From positions 1 to 9,290 of the forward strand of contig JADFPM010000095.1 of assembly GCA_022562335.1 (NCBI GenBank): a stretch of 9,290 nt of DNA, read 5' to 3'. Position numbers and translations under genes: made by a program. The DNA comes from Chloroflexota bacterium (GTDB taxonomy: Bacteria > Chloroflexota > Dehalococcoidia > Lucifugimonadales > UBA3495). A model generated the notes under the pieces. It made no database searches, had not been told where the DNA came from, and was given only the letters and a program-made list of their open reading frames with translations. Numbering within the stretch: position 1 is the first letter of the stretch; the number at the start of each line of letters is the position of its first letter. Positions 1 through 6,191 of the stretch are shown here, piece after piece.

Positions 1-167
1 CCCTCTGGTACAATTAGCCGTCAAGCCGCCGAATGCGATCGGGCGTCAGAAGGCCTTGATCTTACCTGGCCTTTCGCCTTAACCCTCGCTGGAAACCATG
101 GGCGGCCCTGGCAGTAGCTTGTCTATGGGTGGTTGATGACCAAGTTGCCAATAAAGAGGTCTTCATT

Positions 168-193
168 AAAGGGTAGGCTCAATGGGTAGGCTG
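168..193 (+). repeat. 13-bp tandem duplication spanning the cobC-like start
   Basis: Two adjacent 13-bp units, 168-180 and 181-193, agree at 11 of 13 positions and share the core GGGTAGGCT. The first copy supplies the only purine-rich Shine-Dalgarno-like stretch (AAAGGG, 168-173). The second copy contains the ATG at 182 and the first codons of the phosphatase. The duplication is read directly from the sequence. A role in setting translation is inferred. Confidence 0.7.
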
Positions 194-835
194 CTTATCG
201 TTCGCCATGGCGAGACTCCCTGGAACGTCGAGGGGCGCCTTCAGGGCCACGCCGATATAGACCTATCTGAAAAAGGCCGGCAGCAGGCCCGCACGGTGGC
301 CCAGCGGTTGGCGGACACCCCGATAGATGTTGCCTACTCCAGCGACCTGGCGAGGGCTTGGCACACCGCGGAGATCGTGTTGGACCAGCGGGACGTGCCT
401 TTAAAATCCACCGAAGGTCTCCGTGAGCGGTACTACGGTGTCTTTGAAGGGCTGACGGTGGAAGACAGGCAGGCCAAGTTTCCAGATGAGTTTGCCGCCT
501 CGCTGATCAAGGACCTGGATTTCGCCGCTCCCGGCGGCGAGAGCGCCCGCGGTACACTGGAGCGTATGACCAGGGTGATTGGCGAGATCAAAGAGCGCCA
601 CCTGAACGAGACGGTTTTGATCGTAGGCCACGGCGGATCGTTGCGTTCGGCGATCATCGCTCTGATGGAGTTGCCACCCGAGGCGACCTGGCGGTTCATC
701 ATGGGCAATTGCAGTCTGACCGTGATCGATACGTATTGGGACAACGCCGTGTTGCGGCTTTACAACGATACTTCGCATCTGGACGGCTCCGGCCAAAATC
801 CGGGCGCCTGGGCGGGCGGGCGGCAGCCGGTCTAG
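182..835 (+). CDS. cobC: Histidine phosphatase family protein, probable alpha-ribazole phosphatase (CobC-like)
   Basis: This 217-residue protein belongs to the histidine phosphatase (phosphoglycerate mutase-like) superfamily. The N-terminal RHGET motif at residues 8-12 contains the phospho-accepting His9. The LRE at 80-82 followed by FEG gives the likely acid Glu82, and the second catalytic His is His150 in VGHGGSLR. Length and order fit single-domain cytosolic members. The superfamily also contains phosphoglycerate mutases and other small phosphatases, and sequence alone does not fix the substrate. The CobC role, removing phosphate from alpha-ribazole phosphate or adenosylcobalamin phosphate in nucleotide loop assembly, is inferred from cobQ, cobU and pduX directly downstream. 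The ATG at 182 is chosen because the RHGET motif starts only seven residues later. The Shine-Dalgarno sequence is weak (AAAGGG) and lies in a tandem duplication. The family call is firm; the gene symbol is moderately sure. Confidence 0.8.
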   Translation: MGRLLIVRHGETPWNVEGRLQGHADIDLSEKGRQQARTVAQRLADTPIDVAYSSDLARAWHTAEIVLDQRDVPLKSTEGLRERYYGVFEGLTVEDRQAKFPDEFAASLIKDLDFAAPGGESARGTLERMTRVIGEIKERHLNETVLIVGHGGSLRSAIIALMELPPEATWRFIMGNCSLTVIDTYWDNAVLRLYNDTSHLDGSGQNPGAWAGGRQPV

Positions 836-913
836 GCCGTTGGAGCGCCCGAAATGATTTGTGAACGCGGTGATCTAGATGGGAGATCCTTTCCAAGGTT
901 GATGGAATAGACG

Positions 914-2533
914 ATGCCAGGCCGGGTTTTGATGGTTCAAGGGACCGCTTCCCACGTGGGGAAGAGCATTTTGGTGGCCGCGTTGTGCCGCATCTTCAAG
1001 CAGGACGGTTTCCGCGTCGCCCCTTTCAAAGCCCAGAACATGTCGAACAACTCCTACGTGACCCGCGACGGCGGCGAGATCGGCCGTGCCCAGGCGGTTC
1101 AGGCCGAGGCGGCCGGGGTTGAGGCCACGGTGGAGATGAACCCCGTGTTGTTGAAGCCCGAGGCCGATCACATATCCCAGGTGGTGTTGATGGGCCGGCC
1201 CCTGCTTTCTGCCCGGACCAAGGACTATTTTGGATTGAAGAGCCAGCTTTGGGATTCGGTGAGCGCCTCGCTGGATTCCCTGCGGCAGGACTACGACCTG
1301 GTCATCGCCGAGGGGGCCGGCAGTCCCGCGGAGATCAATCTGAAGGCCACCGAGATCGTGAACATGCGGGTGGCGCTGTACGCCGGCGCCCCGGTGCTGC
1401 TTTGCGGCGATATAGACCGCGGCGGCGTTTTTGCCGCCATCGTGGGGACCCTGGAGCTGCTGGAGCCGCACGAGCGTGAGATAGTCAAGGGATTCGTGAT
1501 CAACAAATTTCGCGGCGACATCAACCTTTTGACCTCCGGGCTGACCTGGCTGGAAGAACGCACCGGCATCCCGGTGGTGGGGGTGGTCCACCATTACCGG
1601 GACATCCACATCCCCGAAGAGGACTCGGTGGCCCTGGACCTGGCGCCCCCGGACCCGGCAGGCAGGTCCAACCCGGTTTTGGACATCGCCGTGGTCCAGG
1701 TGCCCCACATCTCCAATTTCGACGACTTCGATACCCTGGCCCGGGAGCCGGGGGTGTCATTGCGGTATGTGGAATCGGCCGGCGGTTTTGGCAAACCGGA
1801 TATGGTGATACTACCCGGCACCAAGACCACCATTCCCGACCTGGCATGGATGAACCGCCAGGGGATCACCGAAGCGATCCGCCGCCTGCACCGGGACGGT
1901 ACGGCCGTGGTCGGTATCTGTGGCGGTTTCCAGATGCTGGGGACCAGGGTATATGACCCGGACAAGATCGAGTCCTCCGAGACAGAGATGGAAGGCCTGG
2001 GCCTGTTGCCCATAACCACGGTCTTCTCCGGCTCCAAAGAGACCCATCGCATAAAGGGAAGGGTTGAGCTGGACACGGGATTGCTGGCCGGGGCCAGGGG
2101 AGCCGAGATCACCGGCTACGAGATACATATGGGCCGTTCCACTGGAGAGGCTACGGGAGAAGGGCTGCGAGCCCCATTTATCGTGGATGACCGCTCCGAC
2201 GTTCCGGTGACCGCAGAAACGGCCCAAGAAGGGCTTTTGGATGCCTCGGGCCGGGTGCTGGGCACCTACATCCACGGGCTTTTCCACAACGGCGGGCTGC
2301 GGCGGGCAGTCCTTCAAAATCTGGCCAAAGCAAAGGGTGTCAGTTTGCCTCCTGCCGCCCAAGATGCCGCCATGGATGGGGAATACGATAAGCTGGCCGA
2401 CTGGGTGAGGTCCGCCTTGAATATGGACCTGGTGTACGAAATGACCGGGCTATCCCGCCACCGGGACCTTCAAGACCAGATTGATTCATCCGGCGAATCT
2501 TGCGGGGGAGCTTCAGGGGGAGCTTCAGGGTGA
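914..2533 (+). CDS. cobQ: Cobyric acid synthase (glutamine-hydrolysing), CobQ/CbiP
   Basis: Cobyric acid synthase carries out ATP- and glutamine-dependent amidation of four peripheral carboxylates of adenosylcobyrinic acid a,c-diamide, in the cytosol. The 539-residue protein has the expected order. An N-terminal dethiobiotin-synthetase-like ATPase has a P-loop GTASHVGKS at 10-18, the KAQNMSNNS motif at 39-47 and GDIDRGGVFA at 165-174. The family motif NFDDFDTL is at 268-275. A class I glutamine amidotransferase domain follows, with nucleophile Cys336 in GICGGFQMLG and catalytic His454 in YIHGLF. GYEIHMG at 401-407 is also typical. The ATG at 914 puts the P-loop ten residues in, as usual; its ribosome site is weak (TGGA). 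The C-terminus is longer than usual and ends in a Gly/Ser-rich tail (about 525-539) created by a 12-bp tandem duplication. The stop overlaps the cobU start, so the two are probably translationally coupled. Confidence 0.96.
   Translation: MPGRVLMVQGTASHVGKSILVAALCRIFKQDGFRVAPFKAQNMSNNSYVTRDGGEIGRAQAVQAEAAGVEATVEMNPVLLKPEADHISQVVLMGRPLLSARTKDYFGLKSQLWDSVSASLDSLRQDYDLVIAEGAGSPAEINLKATEIVNMRVALYAGAPVLLCGDIDRGGVFAAIVGTLELLEPHEREIVKGFVINKFRGDINLLTSGLTWLEERTGIPVVGVVHHYRDIHIPEEDSVALDLAPPDPAGRSNPVLDIAVVQVPHISNFDDFDTLAREPGVSLRYVESAGGFGKPDMVILPGTKTTIPDLAWMNRQGITEAIRRLHRDGTAVVGICGGFQMLGTRVYDPDKIESSETEMEGLGLLPITTVFSGSKETHRIKGRVELDTGLLAGARGAEITGYEIHMGRSTGEATGEGLRAPFIVDDRSDVPVTAETAQEGLLDASGRVLGTYIHGLFHNGGLRRAVLQNLAKAKGVSLPPAAQDAAMDGEYDKLADWVRSALNMDLVYEMTGLSRHRDLQDQIDSSGESCGGASGGASG
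2504..2530 (+). repeat. Perfect 12-bp tandem duplication carrying the cobU Shine-Dalgarno
   Basis: The unit GGGGGAGCTTCA occurs at 2504-2515 and again at 2516-2527 with no mismatch, followed by GGG. In the cobQ frame it encodes the repeated GGAS tail. For cobU it provides two successive GGGGGAG Shine-Dalgarno sequences; the second (2516-2522) is seven bases before the GTG at 2530. This placement is the main reason for choosing that GTG as the cobU start. Confidence 0.85.
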
Positions 2534-3105
2534 ATGCCACCCAGCTAACCCTGGTCATGGGCGGTATCCGGTCGGGGAAAAGCGCCTTCGCCGAGGGCCT
2601 GGTGAAGTCCTTGGACCTGCCCACGGCCTACCTGGCTACCGGCATGGCGATAGACGCCGAGATGGAGCAGCGTATCCATCTCCACCGCCAGGGGCGGCCT
2701 TCCCACTGGGTCACCGTGGAAGAGCCCCTGGACCTGGCCGGCGGGTTGAAGGCCGCCTGTGATGCCCCGCCTGGTGCAAAGGCGGGCGCGGTCATAATCG
2801 ACTGCATCGACGTGTGGGTCGCCAACATGTTGATCGAACACGAAGACGAGAGCAAAGAACGGCTGGAATCAATGACGTTAGGAGCGCTGGACGATCTGCT
2901 GGATACCGCAAAGGGTTCGGCGGCGGCGATCATCATGGTCAGCGCCGAGGTTGGGCTGAGCCTGGTGGCGCCGGAACCCCTGGGCCGCCGGTTTCAAGAC
3001 CTGCTGGGGTTGGTCAACCAGCGGATAGCCGCCGCGGCGGGACGGGTCTACCTGGTGGTGGCGGGGATCCCGATGGAAATAAAAAACCCCAAAGGGGCCG
3101 GCTAA
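2530..3105 (+). CDS. cobU: Bifunctional adenosylcobinamide kinase / adenosylcobinamide-phosphate guanylyltransferase (CobU/CobP)
   Basis: CobU phosphorylates adenosylcobinamide and then transfers GMP to give adenosylcobinamide-GDP, the substrate of cobalamin synthase. From the GTG at 2530 the protein has 191 residues, close to the family norm of about 180. Visible motifs are the P-loop GGIRSGKS (11-18), the segment DAEMEQRIHLHRQGRP (42-57), whose conserved His (His52 here) corresponds to the guanylylated histidine region of Salmonella CobU, and VEEP. Further on are IDCIDVWVANML, VSAEVG, where the family usually has SNEVG, and a C-terminal VNQRIAAAAGRVYLVVAGIP. An upstream in-frame TTG at 2500 would add ten Arg/Gly/Ser/Phe residues encoded by the tandem duplication. 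I reject it because the GTG has a good Shine-Dalgarno seven bases upstream, overlaps the cobQ stop as GTGA, and begins close to the P-loop strand. Confidence 0.94.
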   Translation: MNATQLTLVMGGIRSGKSAFAEGLVKSLDLPTAYLATGMAIDAEMEQRIHLHRQGRPSHWVTVEEPLDLAGGLKAACDAPPGAKAGAVIIDCIDVWVANMLIEHEDESKERLESMTLGALDDLLDTAKGSAAAIIMVSAEVGLSLVAPEPLGRRFQDLLGLVNQRIAAAAGRVYLVVAGIPMEIKNPKGAG

Positions 3106-3162
3106 ACCATGCCCGCATCCCGGCTATTTGGTATAAAGATGCGTTCAACTGAACTAAAGAAA

Positions 3163-3200
3163 ATGTCATGCTGAGCCAGCCGCAGCGGCGAAGCATCCGG
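3163..3200 (+). repeat. Short palindromic repeat-like element at the pduX start
   Basis: ATGCT at 3168-3172 pairs with AGCAT at 3192-3196, and GCCGC at 3179-3183 pairs with GCGGC at 3185-3189, giving a two-part stem-loop. The wording (GTCATGCTGAGC...GCGAAGCATC) resembles dispersed intergenic repeats I have seen in Chloroflexota-like genomes; that is recollection and was not checked. Only one copy is in this window. The ATG used for the pduX frame lies inside it, so the first residues of the open frame are repeat-derived. Confidence 0.45.
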
Positions 3201-4145
3201 GGCGGGGGCGACGGTCAGCAGCCGGGCTTCCTGGGCGCCGCGGCGGTGCGCGTCCCCGGTACCTGCGGCGAGTTGGTCCAGGGCTTGTTGGAAGGCGGGT
3301 ATTTTCTCGTCTCTTGCCCGGTGGATTTTTTCGCCACGGTCTCGGTTGAGATATTCGCCGGTGAGGTATCTGCCGGCGGTCCCGGCGTCGACGCACCCGA
3401 ATCCTGCCCCAAAACTGCCGCCGCCGTTAAAGCCACGCTGGCCCATCTGAACAGGGAGGATTTGAGGGTCCACGTCTCGGTCGACAATCCCATCCCCAGA
3501 AGCAAGGGCCTGGGCAGCAGCAGCGCCGACGTGGCCGCTGCCATCGCCGCCACGGGGATGGCCTTGGGTCAGGAGTTGCCACCCCAGGACGTGGCCCGCC
3601 TGGCCCTCTCCGTTGAGCCCACCGACGGCGTGATGTTCCCCGGCCTGACCGTGTTCGATCACCGGGAAGGGACAAAGATGGAAGTGCTGGGAGCGCCTCC
3701 GCCCATGGAATTGGTGGCGCTGGATTTCGGCGGTACCGTGGACACCCTGAGGTTCAACCAAGCGGACAGGCGCGAGGCGTGGGAATCCGTTGCCCCTGAA
3801 ACGAAAGAGGCCTTGGATTTGGTGCGGTCAGGCATACTGAATTGCGACCCGGCCCTGGTGGGCCAGGGAGCGTCCATCAGCGCCCGGTCCGGGCAGCAGG
3901 TGCTTCTCAAGCCGGAGCTCCCCCAGGTGATGGAATTCGCGGAGGAGGCCGGGGCCGTGGGTGTCAACGTGGCCCACAGCGGCACCATGATCGGCGTGTT
4001 GCTGGATGCCCGTAAGCGCCGGGGCCTGTCGGTGTACAAACAGGCCCAAAAAGCCTTCCCCCAGGCCGAATCGGTGCAACACTTCCGCCTATTGGCCGGT
4101 GGTATCCGGCGGGTGGAGGAGAAACCCCGGCGGGCAGCTGGGTGA
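3168..4145 (+). CDS. pduX: GHMP kinase, probable L-threonine kinase (PduX type)
   Basis: PduX phosphorylates L-threonine to L-threonine O-3-phosphate, which is decarboxylated to the aminopropanol phosphate linker of cobalamin. The open frame has 325 residues. PGTCGELVQG at 30-39 and SCPVDFFATVSV at 49-60 are characteristic of PduX-like proteins. The GHMP ATP-binding loop IPRSKGLGSSSADVAAA is at 109-125, EPTDG at 150-154, and the C-terminal GHMP motif GVNVAHSGTMIGVLLD at 265-280. The location right after cobQ and cobU supports the cobalamin role over other GHMP kinases. The start is uncertain. The ATG at 3168 follows only a weak AAAGAAA and gives an unusual Arg/Gly/Gln-rich N-terminus of about 25 residues from a palindromic repeat. 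The GTG at 3246 would begin just before the conserved region but has no visible ribosome site. The gap to cobU is 62 nt. Confidence 0.85.
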   Translation: MLSQPQRRSIRGGGDGQQPGFLGAAAVRVPGTCGELVQGLLEGGYFLVSCPVDFFATVSVEIFAGEVSAGGPGVDAPESCPKTAAAVKATLAHLNREDLRVHVSVDNPIPRSKGLGSSSADVAAAIAATGMALGQELPPQDVARLALSVEPTDGVMFPGLTVFDHREGTKMEVLGAPPPMELVALDFGGTVDTLRFNQADRREAWESVAPETKEALDLVRSGILNCDPALVGQGASISARSGQQVLLKPELPQVMEFAEEAGAVGVNVAHSGTMIGVLLDARKRRGLSVYKQAQKAFPQAESVQHFRLLAGGIRRVEEKPRRAAG

Positions 4146-4172
4146 CCATCGAGCAACCACGTTAAAAGGTGG

Positions 4173-4235
4173 TTCGACGAGCTCACCACGAAACGTAGGA
4201 GGTTCCTTCCGCCCGTTCGTCCTGAGCTCGTCGAA
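4173..4235. repeat. MITE-like inverted repeat with about 22-nt arms
   Basis: The left arm 4173-4195 and right arm 4214-4235 are near-perfect reverse complements. Thirteen outer bases, TTCGACGAGCTCA and TGAGCTCGTCGAA, match exactly. Then come two mismatched bases and a further ACGAA(A)CG / CGTTCGT block with one unpaired A. The loop is 18 nt (4196-4213). Sequences of this kind (TTCGACNAGCTCA...) recur in many bacterial assemblies as dispersed intergenic palindromes; that is recollection, not a search. No transposase is nearby. It could form a transcript hairpin downstream of pduX, but there is no T-run, so I do not call it a terminator. Confidence 0.75.
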
Positions 4236-4236
4236 G

Positions 4237-4264
4237 GATGGTCCATCAAGAATGGTCCATCTTG
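4237..4264. repeat. 10-bp direct repeat and nested near-palindrome upstream of the dehydrogenase
   Basis: ATGGTCCATC occurs at 4238-4247 and 4252-4261, a 14-bp period. Each copy contains an inverted pair (ATGG/CCAT). The second copy sits in a larger near-palindrome, CAAG-A-ATGG-T-CCAT-CTTG (4247-4264), with one bulged A. This could be an operator-like site about 50 bp before the dehydrogenase start, or debris of the adjacent palindromic element. Function is unknown. Confidence 0.5.
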
Positions 4265-4310
4265 GATAAACAGGATTTAAGATCGTTTCTAAATATTGAG
4301 GAAGTAAAAA

Positions 4311-5381
4311 ATGCCTGATTACAAACTAGCGGTGATAGCCGGCGACGGCGTGGGACCGGAGGTCATATCCGAGGGCCGAAAGGTGCTGGACGCGGTTGCC
4401 GGGTCCAATCCCGGCCTCAGCTTCACCTGCACCGAATTCCCCTGGGGGTCGGACTACTACCGGGAGACGGGCAATCTCATGCCCGATGACGGTATCGAGC
4501 AGCTTGCCGCCCACGACGCCATCCTCTTCGGGGCGGTGGGCGATCCCAACATCCCCGACCACATCACCCTGCACGGGCTGTTGCTGCCCATGCGGCGCAG
4601 CTTCGACCAGGGGGTGTGCATCCGCCCGGCCTACCTATACCCCGGCGTCAAGTCTCCCCTGGCTGGAAAGAAGGCCGGCGACGTGGACCTGGTCATCTTC
4701 CGGGAGAACACCGAGGGCGAATACGCCCCCATCGGCGGACGTCTATACCCGGGCACCGCCCATGAGACGGTGATCCAGACCAACGTTTTCACCCGCCGCG
4801 GCACCGAGCGGATCATCCGCGCCGCCTTCGAATATTGCGTGCGTAGAAACAAGAAGAACAAGGTCACTTCCGTCACCAAGTCCAACGCCCAGGCCTTTGG
4901 CATGGTTTTTTGGGACGAGGTGTTCCGGGAAGTGGCGGCCGAGTTTCCCAGCATTGAGACCGAGTCGTTGTTGGTGGACCGGGCGTGTATGGACTTTGTC
5001 CGCTGGCCCGAGGAGTTCGACGTGGTGGTGGCTTCCAATCTGTTCGCCGACATCCTGTCGGACATAGCGGCGGTGATCACCGGCAGCATGGGCCTGGCCC
5101 CCAGCGCCAACATCAACCCGGAGCGACGGCATCCATCCATGTTTGAGCCGGTCCACGGGGCCGCCTTCGACATCACCGGCAAGGGGATAGCCAATCCCCT
5201 GGCCACCATCTCGGCGGTGGCCATGATGCTGGACCACCTGGGCGAGCATGAAGCGGCCCAGAAGGTGGACGGCGCGGTGGCTCGCTGCCTCAACGAGCGC
5301 AAAGTCATCACCCCCGATCTTGGGGGAAATGCGACGACCTCCCAGGTGGCCGACGAGGTGGTCCGCCTGTTGGCGGAGTGA
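4311..5381 (+). CDS. Beta-decarboxylating dehydrogenase of the tartrate/D-malate dehydrogenase type (isopropylmalate dehydrogenase superfamily)
   Basis: This is a 356-residue NAD-dependent, metal-dependent 2-hydroxyacid oxidative decarboxylase of the isocitrate/isopropylmalate dehydrogenase superfamily. Visible features are IAGDGVGPEV (9-18), GAVGDP (74-79), substrate arginines in LLPMRRSFDQ (91-100) and CIRP (Arg105), RENTEGEY with Arg131 and catalytic Tyr138, and TKSN with catalytic Lys190. Metal ligands Asp223, Asp247 and Asp251 fall in LVDRACM and SNLFADILSD. The cofactor region is LAPSANINP followed by EPVHGAAFDITGKGIAN (279-295). Asp287 there favours NAD over NADP. The PDHITLHGLL and RRSFDQ signatures and SPLAGKK fit the tartrate/D-malate (DmlA/TtuC) branch better than LeuB, and no leucine genes are near. 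The exact substrate cannot be fixed from sequence. The start is well supported: GAGGAAG at 4298-4304, six bases before the ATG. Confidence 0.88.
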   Translation: MPDYKLAVIAGDGVGPEVISEGRKVLDAVAGSNPGLSFTCTEFPWGSDYYRETGNLMPDDGIEQLAAHDAILFGAVGDPNIPDHITLHGLLLPMRRSFDQGVCIRPAYLYPGVKSPLAGKKAGDVDLVIFRENTEGEYAPIGGRLYPGTAHETVIQTNVFTRRGTERIIRAAFEYCVRRNKKNKVTSVTKSNAQAFGMVFWDEVFREVAAEFPSIETESLLVDRACMDFVRWPEEFDVVVASNLFADILSDIAAVITGSMGLAPSANINPERRHPSMFEPVHGAAFDITGKGIANPLATISAVAMMLDHLGEHEAAQKVDGAVARCLNERKVITPDLGGNATTSQVADEVVRLLAE

Positions 5382-5398
5382 CCGGCGGGTCCTGAGCC

Positions 5399-6028
5399 GT
5401 GACCGGTCTGGGGGGCCTGCGGGTTTTAGTCGTGGCCGGGGACGCGCTGGCCAGGGCTGGTCTGGCGGCTCAATTGGCCCAACAACCCGGCTTGATCATT
5501 GTGGGCCAGGTTGGGTTGACCCCGGACCTGGCTCCCGAGATTGAAGCCTACCGCCCCGACGTATTGATCTGGGACCTGGCTTGGGACCCGGCCACCGCCC
5601 TGGAAGACCTGGCTGCCCTGCCCGATGACGCGCCCCCGGTTTTGGCCCTGATGGCCGATGCGGCCAACGCCGCTGGAGCTTGGTCCGCGGGAGCCAGGGG
5701 CCTGATTCTGCGGGATGCCGGTCCCGAGCGGATATATTCAGCCCTGGCAGCGGTGCATCAAGGCCTCACCGTTCTGGACCCGGCGCTGTCACCGGTCATT
5801 CCGGGAGGACGGGGTTTAGGCGCCGAATCCGTCCAATTGACACCCCGCGAATTGGAGGCCCTCCGCCTGCTGGCCGGCGGTCTGACCAACAAGGCCATCG
5901 CGGACCGGATGGGCATCAGCGAGAACACGGTCAAGTTCCACGTCAACGGTGTATTGGGAAAGCTCAACGCCCAAAGCCGCACCGAGGCCGTCGCCCAGGC
6001 CGCGCGCATGGGACTGATACTCCTCTGA
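5399..6028 (+). CDS. LuxR/NarL-family response regulator with a degenerate receiver domain
   Basis: This 209-residue transcription regulator has an N-terminal receiver-like domain (about 7-122) and a C-terminal LuxR helix-turn-helix (about 146-205; LTPRELEALRLLAGG, then NKAIADRMGISENTVKFHV). The DNA-binding half is textbook NarL/FixJ. In the receiver, Asp59 aligns with the phospho-accepting Asp. The acidic pair that binds magnesium is replaced by Ala13-Gly14 (VVAGDALARAG), the switch Thr/Ser position is Met85 (LALMAD), and the invariant Lys appears as Arg105 (LILRDAG). Such receivers usually act without normal phosphorylation. The GTG at 5399 starts 17 nt after the dehydrogenase stop with only a weak ribosome site, which suggests co-transcription or coupling. 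No histidine kinase is in the window. The two proteases downstream are plausible but unproven targets. Confidence 0.9.
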   Translation: MTGLGGLRVLVVAGDALARAGLAAQLAQQPGLIIVGQVGLTPDLAPEIEAYRPDVLIWDLAWDPATALEDLAALPDDAPPVLALMADAANAAGAWSAGARGLILRDAGPERIYSALAAVHQGLTVLDPALSPVIPGGRGLGAESVQLTPRELEALRLLAGGLTNKAIADRMGISENTVKFHVNGVLGKLNAQSRTEAVAQAARMGLILL

Positions 6029-6077
6029 TCAGGCACTTATCCAGCATCGACCCCACCATATTGCCGGGCGCCAGCCT

Positions 6078-6109
6078 ACCCAAATGGGTCGGTTCATGTT
6101 CCCTATACT
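6078..6109 (+). promoter_or_regulatory. Possible promoter and small palindrome before the protease pair
   Basis: The 163-nt gap between the regulator and the first protease contains TATACT at 6104-6109, one mismatch from the bacterial -10 consensus, in an AT-richer patch. I find no convincing -35 at 16-18 bp upstream. ACCCAAATGGGT at 6078-6089 is a 5-bp inverted repeat with a 2-nt spacer lying in the expected -35 zone, so it could be an operator or chance. Confidence 0.3.
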
Positions 6110-6191
6110 CCTTTATTCTTAGATAAATGGATTGCCTCTGCCGGAGAAGGGCTAGATTCAACCCGGCGGGCGACCCGGAGGCAGGAGAATC

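Noticed and set aside
2..82. End of an upstream coding frame (26 codons open to TAA at 80-82)
   Set aside because: The stretch is too short and shows no recognisable motif. Another frame is open to 117 as well, so this is not informative.
1..181. Cobalamin riboswitch upstream of the cluster
   Set aside because: The leader is nearly long enough, but I cannot find a B12-box-like GCCACTG or a convincing conserved stem set. A covariance-model search on both strands would decide. A TACAAT at 9-14 resembles a -10 but has no room for a -35 in the window.
875..1708. Long minus-strand open frame antisense to cobQ
   Set aside because: It is a shadow of the high-GC cobQ frame. Its composition is rich in His, Gly and Arg with no domain, and cobQ is unambiguous. 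The same applies to the minus-strand frames at 5964-6839 and 6158-7105.
3086..3096. CCCC-AAA-GGGG hairpin at the end of cobU as a terminator
   Set aside because: It is only a 4-bp stem inside the coding sequence with no downstream T-run.
3114..3154. CGCATC/GATGCG and GTTCA-AC-TGAAC inverted repeats in the cobU-pduX gap
   Set aside because: These are short arms of five to six bases, and chance is likely. No promoter elements with correct spacing accompany them.
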